Below, piece by piece: positions 19,152 through 27,322 of a stretch of DNA of 64,000 bases. Under the pieces are notes generated by a model. The model had not been told where the DNA came from and made no database searches. It saw nothing but the letters and a program-made list of their open reading frames with translations. The translations under genes were made by a program, and so were the position numbers. Origin of the DNA: Caulobacter sp. 32-67-35 (GTDB lineage Bacteria; Pseudomonadota; Alphaproteobacteria; Caulobacterales; Caulobacteraceae); the NCBI GenBank assembly GCA_002280875.1, contig NCEV01000006.1, positions 99,730 to 163,729 of the forward strand. The letters run 5' to 3'. Position 1 is the stretch's first letter. Every line of letters starts with the position of its first letter.

Positions 19152-20195
19152 TCAGGTCTTTCGTTTCGGCGGCGGCCCGGTGCGGGCCGGGCCGGTCGAC
19201 TCGCGGACGATCAGGCTGTGCTGGGCCAGGAACGGCGCGGCGGCCTTGCCAGCGGCGTCGTTGGCGTTCCAGGCGCTGAAGGTCTGCAAGGCTCGCAGCG
19301 CCATCTGTTCGAAGGGCTGGCGAATGGTGGTCATGGTCGGCCAGATCACTGCGGCGATCGGCGCGTCATCGAAGCCGACCACCGAGAGGTCGTCCGGAAT
19401 CCGAAGGCCTCGGCGCTGGGCCTCCATGCAGGTGGCGGCGGCCATGTCGTCATTGGCGGCGAAGATCGCGGTGGGCGGCTCGTCGATGTCCAGCAGGGCC
19501 TTGGCGGCCTCGACCCCGGTCTTGAAGGTGAACTCGCCGTCAGCAAACAGTTCCGGGGCCGGACGCGGCAAACCGCGCGCCGCATAGGCCTCGAGGAAGC
19601 CGTTGCGCCGATGGGTGCTGGCGGCGTGATCGGGATGTCCCGAAATGTGGCCGATGCGGGTATGGCCCAGAGAGAACAGGTGCTCGACCACCTCGCGGGC
19701 GGCGGCGCGGTCGTCCATGGCGATGGCCGGGAAGTTGGGATCGGGGCTGGTCGGCGATATCAGAACACAGCGCACCTCCAGCTCACGCATCAGGGCTTTC
19801 AGCGGGCCAAAGTCGCACTCGGGCGGTAGCAGGACCATCTCCCGGATGCCGCCGTCCGCAACGAAGGCGCGGATACGGTCCTGCCAGCCTGTTATCGGTC
19901 CGTCGAAGAGATCGACGGTCAGGTGTCGACCGGTCTCGACGCAGGCCAAAAGCAGGGCGTGGTGGATCTTGGTGTGATAGCCGCCGCTGGGATCCCCCAT
20001 CAGGACCCCCACGGACGAGGAGGTCTGCGAGCGCAGGCTGCGGGCCACAGCGCTGGGCTGATAGCCCAGTTCCTGCATGGCCGCACGGACCCGGTCGCGC
20101 GTTTTGGCGCTGACGCTCTCATGATCGTTGAGAACGCGAGAGACCGTCTTGGGCGAGACATCCGCCCGCTCGGCCACATCGTGAATCGTCGCCAT
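19152..20195 (-). CDS. LacI-family transcriptional repressor
   Basis: A 347-residue regulator. The helix-turn-helix MATIHDVAERADVSPKTVSRVLNDHESVSAKTRDRVRAAMQELGYQPSAVARSL is followed by a periplasmic-binding-protein-like effector domain with the usual GHTRIGHISG, FAANDDMAAA and VVGFDDAPIA blocks. ATG 20195 was chosen because the helix-turn-helix starts there. It is encoded immediately before the GH3 gene and divergently from the TonB receptor, so it probably controls both in response to a sugar released by the GH3 enzyme. LacI-like palindromes at 20621-20634 and 46353-46366 are candidate targets. Confidence 0.9.
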   Translation of the reverse strand: MATIHDVAERADVSPKTVSRVLNDHESVSAKTRDRVRAAMQELGYQPSAVARSLRSQTSSSVGVLMGDPSGGYHTKIHHALLLACVETGRHLTVDLFDGPITGWQDRIRAFVADGGIREMVLLPPECDFGPLKALMRELEVRCVLISPTSPDPNFPAIAMDDRAAAREVVEHLFSLGHTRIGHISGHPDHAASTHRRNGFLEAYAARGLPRPAPELFADGEFTFKTGVEAAKALLDIDEPPTAIFAANDDMAAATCMEAQRRGLRIPDDLSVVGFDDAPIAAVIWPTMTTIRQPFEQMALRALQTFSAWNANDAAGKAAAPFLAQHSLIVRESTGPARTGPPPKRKT

Positions 20196-20326
20196 TAAGT
20201 TCCCAACCCGACTGACGCCCCTGTTCTCGCGATTCACCACGGTGAAGGTGGCGGCCGCAAGGCGAGGCGCGTGGCAAGTCCTAACTCACGTTGTCCACGG
20301 TGTCATCCATGCGGACATATTCAGGT

Positions 20327-20371
20327 CAAAATGGGTCATTTTAAGAGACATAAATCAGACAAAATGGGTCA
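20327..20371. repeat. pair of 12-bp direct repeats, possible insertion-sequence end remnant
   Basis: CAAAATGGGTCA occurs at 20327-20338 and again at 20360-20371. Spaced repeats of the type AAATGGGTCA occur in the ends of IS21-family elements, so this may be a relic terminus. There is no transposase gene, and a regulator binding site is an equally simple explanation. Confidence 0.35.
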
Positions 20372-20620
20372 GGGATTTTTGGTGTTTTCCGCGTGGAAAG
20401 GCGCAAGCGCAAGGCGCTGAACGCGCTCGGCGTGCGAAGTCCGGAAACCGTTGGTCCGCTTGATGTTTCATGCCCTAAGGCGACTTCGGCCCATTGTAGA
20501 TGGCGGTTGAACCCTCGGGAAAGGTTGGCATTTTTTCGAAAATATGGTTGCGGTAACACTGGGGTTTCCCCCGGGCGTCGCTCGCGGATCCGGCGCGCAA
20601 AAGACCGCGCGAGACAAGAA

Positions 20621-20634
20621 TGACAACGTTGACA
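20621..20634. promoter_or_regulatory. LacI-type operator upstream of the TonB receptor gene
   Basis: TGACAACGTTGACA is a near-perfect palindrome with the central CG typical of LacI-family operators. Its right half overlaps a TTGACA -35-like hexamer (20629-20634). It lies about 230 bp upstream of the receptor start. A closely related site precedes the second GH3 gene (46353-46366). Confidence 0.55.
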
Positions 20635-20865
20635 TTGTTGTTGACTTGATGCGGACATTTGATGATGTTGCCCTCAACCGATAACGGCGTTGGGCCGGAA
20701 TCGACAGCCCGGGCGCTGGGGGTCGCCGTCACCTACGGACATAGCGGACAAACGGTTCGCCGGGCCTCTGAGGCGCTCAATCGGTTCTGGATCACCCCGC
20801 GCAGACGGGGCGGCCAGGAACGGGGCGGACAATCAAATAAAAATGTTAGTTGGGGAGCTAGGAAT

Positions 20866-23800
20866 TTGACCAATCAACGCAGGAAAGCCGTGCTTACGCG
20901 CGGTCTGGCGGTGGCCTTGCTGGCCGGCGCCTCTCAGGTGGCGCTAACCACCGGCGCATTCGCTCAGGACGCCACGCAAGTCGAAGAGGTGGTCGTCACG
21001 GGGGTCCGCGGATCTCAGATCAAGTCGGTCGACGTCAAGCGCACGCAAGCCTCGATCGTCGACGCCATCTCGGCGGAGGACATCGGCAAGCTGCCCGACG
21101 TCACCATCGCCGACTCGCTGCAGCGCATCTCGGGCATTCAGGTCCAGCGCAACGCCGGCGAGGGCACCACGGTCAACATCCGCGGTCTGGCCCAGGTCAT
21201 TACCCTGCTGAACGGTGAACAGTATCTCAGCGCCGGCAATATGGGCTCGGCCCAGCCGAACCTGCTGGACGTGCCGTCGCAGTTGATGAACCAGGTGCTG
21301 GTCTACAAGTCGACCGATCCCAAGAACGCCCTGTCGGGCATTTCGGGCACCATCGATCTGCGCACGCGTCGTCCTTTCCAGTTCGGCGAGGGTCTGACCT
21401 TCACAGGCGCGGCCGAAGCCCAGCGGGGCGAGCGCACCAAGGAAAACGACTACCTGGTCAATGGCGTCCTCAACTGGCGCAATGACCGCGTCGGCCTGAT
21501 GGTCTCGGCCGCCAAGAGCAAGTCGAACCTCGGCAACAACTATTCGGGCACCGTCGGCCTGTCGGGCAACAATGATTGGGGCGGCAACTTCCCCAACAGC
21601 TACATCTCGCCCCACGGCTACGAGAGCTTCAATCGCGTGGTGGAGCGTGATCGCCTGGGCGTTAATGTCGCCTTTGAGGCCGATCTGGGCGAAGGCTTCA
21701 CCCTGATCGCCGAGGGCTTCTACGCCGAGCTCGAGGAATATAACCGCGCTGTCGGTCTCAACATCTCCAACCGCTGGGACGGCGGCGCCTTTGGCGCTTG
21801 GACCAAGCCCACGGTGTCGAGCCCGGTCGGTATCGGCAACTGGCAGACGGTTGACGAATACGACATCGACGCGTGGTGGATTAACTCCTTCACCGTCAAC
21901 CGCACCACCAAGTCCAAGACCAAGAACTACAACCTCGAACTTAATTACGACAACGGCGGTCCGTTTACCTTCGAGACGCGCGCCATCCGCGCGGACGGCG
22001 AGCGTCTGAGCATGAACGGTCAGGCCCAGGGCGACTTGAGCAACTGGCGTTACGCGCCGGGCCGTTTCAATCTCTTCCGCGACGCCAACGACCGCACCCG
22101 CGGCACGTTCTATCCCAAGGCCATCTGCGACAAGTTCCCGACTTCGCGCCGCACGAACGCTGTCGTTGGCAGCGCCGGTGGTTGCTATCTGGATCCAAAC
22201 CCCCAGGGCTACGGCGCCAATCCGCAGCTAAACTACAATATCGCAGGCGATCACCCTGTGTGGTCAGGCTTCGACAAGCCGCTGGTTGGTGGTCTTGGTG
22301 CGGGCAAGACCCTCAAAGACTACATGGCCAACAAGGATAGCTATGCGATCGGGGCCTTCTCATCTGAAGGCAACAACGAAGTCGAGTCGGACATGAACGT
22401 GTTCCGCGCCGATGGTCACTATGAGTTCGACGACAAGTTCCTGGGCTTCATCACCAAGGTCGACGCGGGGGTTCGCCAGAGCGAGCGTTCGGTCGATGTC
22501 GAGCAGTTCCACCTGTTCTCGGGCTTCTACGGCGGTTCGCCCGGCGCGGTTCAAGCCAACGGTACGCCGGTTCCGGCCGGCGGCTGCGAGGCCCAGTGGA
22601 AGGCCATCGACGTTGTCATGAGCCAGAACCAGTGCCAGGCTGGCGAGTTCGTGCCCGATCCCGTTACCGGTCTACAGGTGTTCCAGGGCTACACCGTCAA
22701 CGCGCCGACCCGTTTGGACACCTACAATAACGTGGTCTGGGTCGATGACCTGGGCGGCGTCACCAGTGGTGTCCCCGGCTTCTGGGCGATTGACCCGCGC
22801 GACTTCGACGATGCGGAAGCCTTCCACAAGAAGGTCTTCGGCGGCGCCATCCGCGTTCAGATCCCCGGCCAGACCTATGACGTCAGCCTGCGCGAGCAGA
22901 GCGCGTTTGGCGCGGCCAATTTCGAGATGGGGGGTCTGTCGGGCAACTTCGGCCTGCGCGTCATCGAGACCGAGCTGACGGTGAAGCAGAACCTCACCGG
23001 CGACACCCGCAACTACGGCGACACCAATGCCGACGCCGGCGACAACGTCACCAAGCGCAAATATACCGACTGGCTGCCGTCGCTGAACCTGACCTACAAC
23101 CTCGGCGAAAACATCAAGTTCCGCGCGGCCTACTCCAAGACCATGCAACCGCTGGACCTGGGCAACTACGGCGGCGGTCTGTCGATCTTCACCTCCGACT
23201 GCGGCGCGGCCCTGCCGAACGTCCGCTGCGTGACTGGCGCCAGCGCCTCGGGCAACCCGAACCTGGATCCGTGGCGGTCGCAGAACTTCGACGGCGCCAT
23301 CGAGTACTATTTCGGTCGCGCCTCGATGCTGAACATCTCGGCCTTCAAGCTGAAGATCGACAGCTTCGTGACCAACGGCACCACCACCGGCCGCTTCCCC
23401 GACCAGGACGGCGTCATCCGTCGCGACGTCAATGTCACCCTGCCCATCCAGGGCGACGGCGGCGAGGTCGAGGGCCTGGAAGTGGGCGCCAAGCTGGCCA
23501 TGAGCGACATCATGCCGGACGCCGGTCTGCTGTCGAACTTCGGCGTTGACAGCAACTACACCTACTCGCCCAGCGAGGAGTCGCGGGTCGGCCTGGATGG
23601 CGAAAAGCTGTCCTTCGTCGACAACTCCAAGCACCAGTTCAACCTGGTGGGTTGGTATCAGGACGAGAAGCTGCAGGCGCGCGTCGCCTACAACTATCGA
23701 ACCGATCGTCTGTCCAGCGTGATGAGCAACAACATCCCGATCTATCAAGACAGCACGGGCTATGTGGACGTGAACGTCAGCTACAACGTTCGTGATAATA

Positions 23801-23940
23801 TCACGGTCTACTTCAATGGTTCGAACGTGACCGGCGAGATCGAGGATTACTACGCCAAGTTCGCGAAGGGTAAGACTCAGTACATCAGCCAGAACGAGTT
23901 CGAACCCCGCTACACCATCGGCCTTCGGGCGCGCTGGTAA
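20866..23940 (+). CDS. TonB-dependent receptor, carbohydrate type
   Basis: A 1024-residue outer-membrane receptor if read from TTG 20866, which has GGGGAG about 9 nt upstream and directly precedes a signal peptide (TNQRRKAVLTRGLAVALLAGASQVALTTGAFAQ). A TonB box-like EEVVVTGVRGSQ follows, then the plug (SVDVKRTQASIVDAISAEDIGKLPDVTIADSLQRISGIQVQR) and a 22-strand-type barrel ending in the aromatic LRARW. The wording of the plug is typical of Caulobacter and Xanthomonas sugar receptors. Together with the GH3 enzyme, LacI regulator and halogenase-like genes it forms a glycan-uptake locus. The substrate is unknown. A perfect terminator hairpin follows. Confidence 0.9.
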   Translation: MTNQRRKAVLTRGLAVALLAGASQVALTTGAFAQDATQVEEVVVTGVRGSQIKSVDVKRTQASIVDAISAEDIGKLPDVTIADSLQRISGIQVQRNAGEGTTVNIRGLAQVITLLNGEQYLSAGNMGSAQPNLLDVPSQLMNQVLVYKSTDPKNALSGISGTIDLRTRRPFQFGEGLTFTGAAEAQRGERTKENDYLVNGVLNWRNDRVGLMVSAAKSKSNLGNNYSGTVGLSGNNDWGGNFPNSYISPHGYESFNRVVERDRLGVNVAFEADLGEGFTLIAEGFYAELEEYNRAVGLNISNRWDGGAFGAWTKPTVSSPVGIGNWQTVDEYDIDAWWINSFTVNRTTKSKTKNYNLELNYDNGGPFTFETRAIRADGERLSMNGQAQGDLSNWRYAPGRFNLFRDANDRTRGTFYPKAICDKFPTSRRTNAVVGSAGGCYLDPNPQGYGANPQLNYNIAGDHPVWSGFDKPLVGGLGAGKTLKDYMANKDSYAIGAFSSEGNNEVESDMNVFRADGHYEFDDKFLGFITKVDAGVRQSERSVDVEQFHLFSGFYGGSPGAVQANGTPVPAGGCEAQWKAIDVVMSQNQCQAGEFVPDPVTGLQVFQGYTVNAPTRLDTYNNVVWVDDLGGVTSGVPGFWAIDPRDFDDAEAFHKKVFGGAIRVQIPGQTYDVSLREQSAFGAANFEMGGLSGNFGLRVIETELTVKQNLTGDTRNYGDTNADAGDNVTKRKYTDWLPSLNLTYNLGENIKFRAAYSKTMQPLDLGNYGGGLSIFTSDCGAALPNVRCVTGASASGNPNLDPWRSQNFDGAIEYYFGRASMLNISAFKLKIDSFVTNGTTTGRFPDQDGVIRRDVNVTLPIQGDGGEVEGLEVGAKLAMSDIMPDAGLLSNFGVDSNYTYSPSEESRVGLDGEKLSFVDNSKHQFNLVGWYQDEKLQARVAYNYRTDRLSSVMSNNIPIYQDSTGYVDVNVSYNVRDNITVYFNGSNVTGEIEDYYAKFAKGKTQYISQNEFEPRYTIGLRARW

Positions 23941-23961
23941 CCTCTAGGCTCACCTCCTGCG

Positions 23962-23998
23962 GCCGCCGTGACCCCCCGCGTCACGGCGGCTCCTTTTT
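23962..23998 (+). terminator. rho-independent terminator after the TonB receptor gene
   Basis: A perfect 10-bp stem (GCCGCCGTGA at 23962-23971 with TCACGGCGGC at 23981-23990) with a 9-nt loop is followed by TCCTTTTT. It separates the receptor gene from the halogenase-like genes, which need their own promoter or read-through. Confidence 0.85.
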
Positions 23999-24083
23999 GG
24001 AGGCGGACCTGTCCGAGACGGGCGCCAGGCGGTAGCCTCGCGGTCAGCCGGGCCAGATATGAAAGTGCTTCGGGAGGGCGACG

Positions 24084-25616
24084 GTGGATCAAGCAGCCCA
24101 GGACAACCGCATTCGCAGCGTCGTGATCGTGGGCGGCGGGACGGCCGGCTGGATGGCGGCGGCCAGTCTGCAGCGCCACTTCCAGGGCTCGCCCCTGAAG
24201 ATCACCCTGATCGAGAGTTCCGAGATCGGAACCATCGGGGTGGGCGAGGCGACCATCCCGACTATCCGCAATTTCTACCAGAACCTGGGTCTAAGCGACC
24301 TGGATGTGATGCGGGCCACCGGCGCCACCTGCAAGCTGGGCATTCGCTTCAACGACTGGCTCAAGCCAGGCTCATCCTTCCTCCATCCGTTCGGCCTGTT
24401 CGGCCAGGATCTGCGGGGTGTGCCATTCCACCACTACTGGCTGCGGCTGAAGGCCCTGGGCGACGAGTCCGAGATTGGTGAATACTCGCTGGGCGCATCC
24501 CTGGCCAAGGGCGGCAAGTTCACCCAGCCATCGCGCAACCCGCCCTCCAGCCTGTCGGTGTTCGACTGGGCGCTGCACCTGGACGCCAGCCTGTTCGCCA
24601 AGTTGATGCGGCAGGTCGCCGAAAACGCGGGGGTCAAGCGCATCGACGCCCGGATCACCAGGGTCAATCTCCGGCCTGAGGACGGCTTCATCGCCTCGGT
24701 CGATCTCGACACCGGCGCCACGGTCGAAGGCGAACTCTTCATCGACTGCTCGGGGTTCCGCGGCCTGCTGATCGAGGAGGCCCTGCACACCGGCTACGAG
24801 GACTGGAGCCCGTGGCTGCTTTGCGACCGCGCCCTGGCCGTGCAGAGCGAGGGTAGCGGTGAGCCGCCGCCCTACACCGACGTCTCGGCCCAGACAGCCG
24901 GCTGGCGCTGGCGCATTCCGCTGCAGCACCGCTATGGCAACGGCTACGTCTATTCCAGCCGCCACATCAGCGACGACGACGCCATGGCCGAGCTGAAGGG
25001 CGCCGTGCCTGATCCGCTGCTGCACGAGCCGCGTCAGATCCGCTTTACCCCGGGCCGCCGTTTGAAGGCCTGGAACAAGAACTGCGTCGCCCTGGGCCTG
25101 GCGGCGGGATTCCTCGAGCCGCTGGAGAGCACGAGCATCGCCCTGATTGAAACCGGCATCGAGAAGATCAAGCAGCTCTTCCCGGACCGCACCTTCAATC
25201 AGGGCGTGCTCGACGAGTTCAACGACATGTCGAAGCTGGAGATGGAGCGCGTCCGCGACTTCATCATCCTGCACTACAAGGCCAACCAGAGGAACGACAC
25301 GGCCTTCTGGCGCGACTGTCAGGCCGTGGAGATTCCCGACACCCTCAAGCACAAGATCGAGCTGTTCCGCGAGCGCGGCCACTTCATCCGCTATCGCTGG
25401 GAAATGTTCCAGCCGGCCAGCTGGCTGGCGATCTATACGGGCTTCGACATCCTGCCCAGGACCTGGGACCCCAGCATAGAAGGGTTGGACATCGAGTCGC
25501 TGCGCCGGGGCATGACCGAGATGCGCAAGGCCGTGAAGGCGGCGGTCGACGCCGCGCCAACCCATGGCGACTTCCTCGACAAATACGCGCGGCCCGCGCC
25601 GCTCGCTGCGCAATAA
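24084..25616 (+). CDS. tryptophan-halogenase-like flavoprotein (first of a tandem pair)
   Basis: A 510-residue protein of the flavin-dependent tryptophan halogenase family. The FAD motif VVIVGGGTAGWMAAASL is at about 13-29, followed by GVGEATIPTI. The catalytic-type lysine is Lys84 in ATCKLGIRFNDW, WRWRIP lies at about 273-278 and EPLESTS at about 345. These positions match Lys79, Trp272/274 and Glu346 of PrnA. A GTG start at 24084 follows GGGAGGG. In sugar-uptake loci of Caulobacter-like bacteria such genes are usually found beside TonB receptors, and their real substrate there is not established. Halogenation is possible because the key residues are kept, but the role is inferred by family only. 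Confidence 0.85.
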   Translation: MDQAAQDNRIRSVVIVGGGTAGWMAAASLQRHFQGSPLKITLIESSEIGTIGVGEATIPTIRNFYQNLGLSDLDVMRATGATCKLGIRFNDWLKPGSSFLHPFGLFGQDLRGVPFHHYWLRLKALGDESEIGEYSLGASLAKGGKFTQPSRNPPSSLSVFDWALHLDASLFAKLMRQVAENAGVKRIDARITRVNLRPEDGFIASVDLDTGATVEGELFIDCSGFRGLLIEEALHTGYEDWSPWLLCDRALAVQSEGSGEPPPYTDVSAQTAGWRWRIPLQHRYGNGYVYSSRHISDDDAMAELKGAVPDPLLHEPRQIRFTPGRRLKAWNKNCVALGLAAGFLEPLESTSIALIETGIEKIKQLFPDRTFNQGVLDEFNDMSKLEMERVRDFIILHYKANQRNDTAFWRDCQAVEIPDTLKHKIELFRERGHFIRYRWEMFQPASWLAIYTGFDILPRTWDPSIEGLDIESLRRGMTEMRKAVKAAVDAAPTHGDFLDKYARPAPLAAQ

Positions 25617-25640
25617 AGACAAGAAAAGACAGGGACGGAC

Positions 25641-27170
25641 ATGCAGGACGCCAATCAGAACGGGATCCGCAAGATCGTGATCGTCGGGGGCGGCAGCGCC
25701 GGCTGGATCTGCGCGGCCATGGCCAGCCACTATTTCCACAAGAGCGGCGTCGAGGTCGAGCTGATCGAGTCCGAGGAGATCGGCACCATCGGCGTGGGCG
25801 AGTCGACCATCCCGCCGTTCCTGCAGCTGATCCGCAGCCTGGGCATCGACGAGCAGGACTTCATCCAGAAGACCCAGGCCAGCTTCAAACTCGCGATCCG
25901 TTTCGAGAACTGGCGGAAAAAGGGCGAGACCTACTACCACCCCTTCGGCCAGATCGGCGGGCCCATTGGTCGGCACGAGTTCTACCAGTGCTGGCTGCGC
26001 GCTAAGGCCAATGGCCATCCCTCTAACCTGCAGGACTTTGCTCCGGCCACGGTGATGGCCGACCAGTGGAAATTCACGCCGCCGTTCCGCGCCCAGAAGA
26101 CCCTGCTCAGCGGCGCCAGCTACGCCCTGCACATCGACGCCAAGCTGGTGGCCCAATACCTGCGCGATTTCGCCGAGACCCGTGGCGTCAAGCGTACCGA
26201 GGGCATCGTCACCGACGTGGTGTCCCGTCCCGACGGCTTCGTCGAGAAGGTGATCATGCAGAACGGCAGCGAGGTTTCGGGGGACATCTTCATCGACTGC
26301 TCGGGCTTCCGCGCGCTGCTGATCGGCAAGACCCTGGATGAGGAATATCTGGACTGGTCGGACGTGCTGATGTGCGACCGCGCTGTCGTGGCCCAGACCG
26401 AGAACGTCAAGGATCCGCACCCCTACACCCTGTCGCAGGCCCAGGACGCCGGCTGGCGCTGGCGCATTCCGCTGCAGCATCGGGCGGGCAATGGCTATGT
26501 GTTCTGCAGCAAGTACATCAGCGAAGATGAGGCCACCGCCACCCTGCTGAGCCAGATCGAGGGCGATGTGCTGCTGGGCCCCAACATCATTCCCTTCAAG
26601 ACCGGAATGAGAAAGCGCCTGTTCCGTAACAATGTGGTGGCGATCGGCCTGGCCGGCGGCTTCATCGAGCCGCTGGAATCTACAGCCCTGCACCTGATCT
26701 ATCGCGGCATGGACTTCCTGCTGCGCTATTTCCCGGACAAGGACTTCGATCCCGGCCTGGCCGCCGAATACAATCGGCGCATGGCCATGGACTATGAAGA
26801 GATCCGCGACTTCATCGTGCTGCACTATTACACGACCCAGCGCGACGACACGCCGTTCTGGCGCGACTATCAGAAGGTCGCCCCGCCCGAGAGCCTGCGC
26901 GAGCGGGTGGAGCTGTTCAAATCCAGCGCGGTCCTGCGCGACGGCGTCGACGACATGTTCCGCGCGCCCAGTTGGCAGTCCGTCATGGAAGGCATGGGCA
27001 TCCGCCCCGGCCGCTATCAGCAACTGGTCGACGCCGCGCCCTATTCGGTGATCCAGCAGACGCTGGACCAGTCCGCGCCGATCCTGAAGGCCCAGGTCGC
27101 CGGCCTCCCCAGCCATGGCGAGTTTCTCGCCCAGCATTGCCCTGCTGCGCCCTTCAGGCGCAGCGCCTGA
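25641..27170 (+). CDS. tryptophan-halogenase-like flavoprotein (second of a tandem pair)
   Basis: A 509-residue paralogue of the preceding protein, 24 nt downstream, with an ATG start and AGGGACGG upstream. The same motifs are present: IVIVGGGSAGWICAAM, GVGESTIPPF, Lys83 in ASFKLAIRFENW, WRWRIP near 271 and EPLEST near 343. Sequence agreement with the first copy is clear along the whole length but far from identical, so the duplication is old and the two may have different substrates. No flavin reductase gene lies next to them. The C terminus (CPAAPFRRSA) is slightly different from the first copy. Confidence 0.85.
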   Translation: MQDANQNGIRKIVIVGGGSAGWICAAMASHYFHKSGVEVELIESEEIGTIGVGESTIPPFLQLIRSLGIDEQDFIQKTQASFKLAIRFENWRKKGETYYHPFGQIGGPIGRHEFYQCWLRAKANGHPSNLQDFAPATVMADQWKFTPPFRAQKTLLSGASYALHIDAKLVAQYLRDFAETRGVKRTEGIVTDVVSRPDGFVEKVIMQNGSEVSGDIFIDCSGFRALLIGKTLDEEYLDWSDVLMCDRAVVAQTENVKDPHPYTLSQAQDAGWRWRIPLQHRAGNGYVFCSKYISEDEATATLLSQIEGDVLLGPNIIPFKTGMRKRLFRNNVVAIGLAGGFIEPLESTALHLIYRGMDFLLRYFPDKDFDPGLAAEYNRRMAMDYEEIRDFIVLHYYTTQRDDTPFWRDYQKVAPPESLRERVELFKSSAVLRDGVDDMFRAPSWQSVMEGMGIRPGRYQQLVDAAPYSVIQQTLDQSAPILKAQVAGLPSHGEFLAQHCPAAPFRRSA

Positions 27171-27322
27171 TCCGGGCGCGCGCCGACAGTCCCTGAACCT
27201 GAAACGGCGCTCACCAGGGGGTATCTTGCTTCGATCAAGCGGGATCGACCGAAAATAAACGCTTTGAGCTTAAGCATAAGCTCATACGGGCCGGCAGTCG
27301 CTGCTCGCGGGGATAAACCGAC

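Larger units (their letters stand above)
20196..20865. other. 670-bp intergenic region with repeats and an operator
   Basis: This separates lacI from the TonB receptor. It contains two copies of CAAAATGGGTCA (20327-20338 and 20360-20371, 33 bp apart) and a 10-bp direct repeat ATGCGGACAT at 20309-20318 and 20649-20658. The LacI-like operator is at 20621-20634, and the receptor ribosome binding site is GGGGAG near 20852-20857. Part of it is clearly less GC-rich than the flanking genes. I see no convincing gene; the open frame starting at 20659 has no signal-peptide character before residue 70. Confidence 0.6.

Noticed and set aside
20659-20865. A longer start for the first TonB receptor at ATG 20659
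   Set aside because: The added 69 residues are not signal-like, whereas TTG 20866 has a ribosome binding site and begins a normal signal peptide.
24372-27137. A 921-codon open frame on the minus strand across both halogenase-like genes
   Set aside because: It is antisense to two genes with clear motifs. Such long shadow frames are common with GC-rich third positions, and the translation shows no domain.
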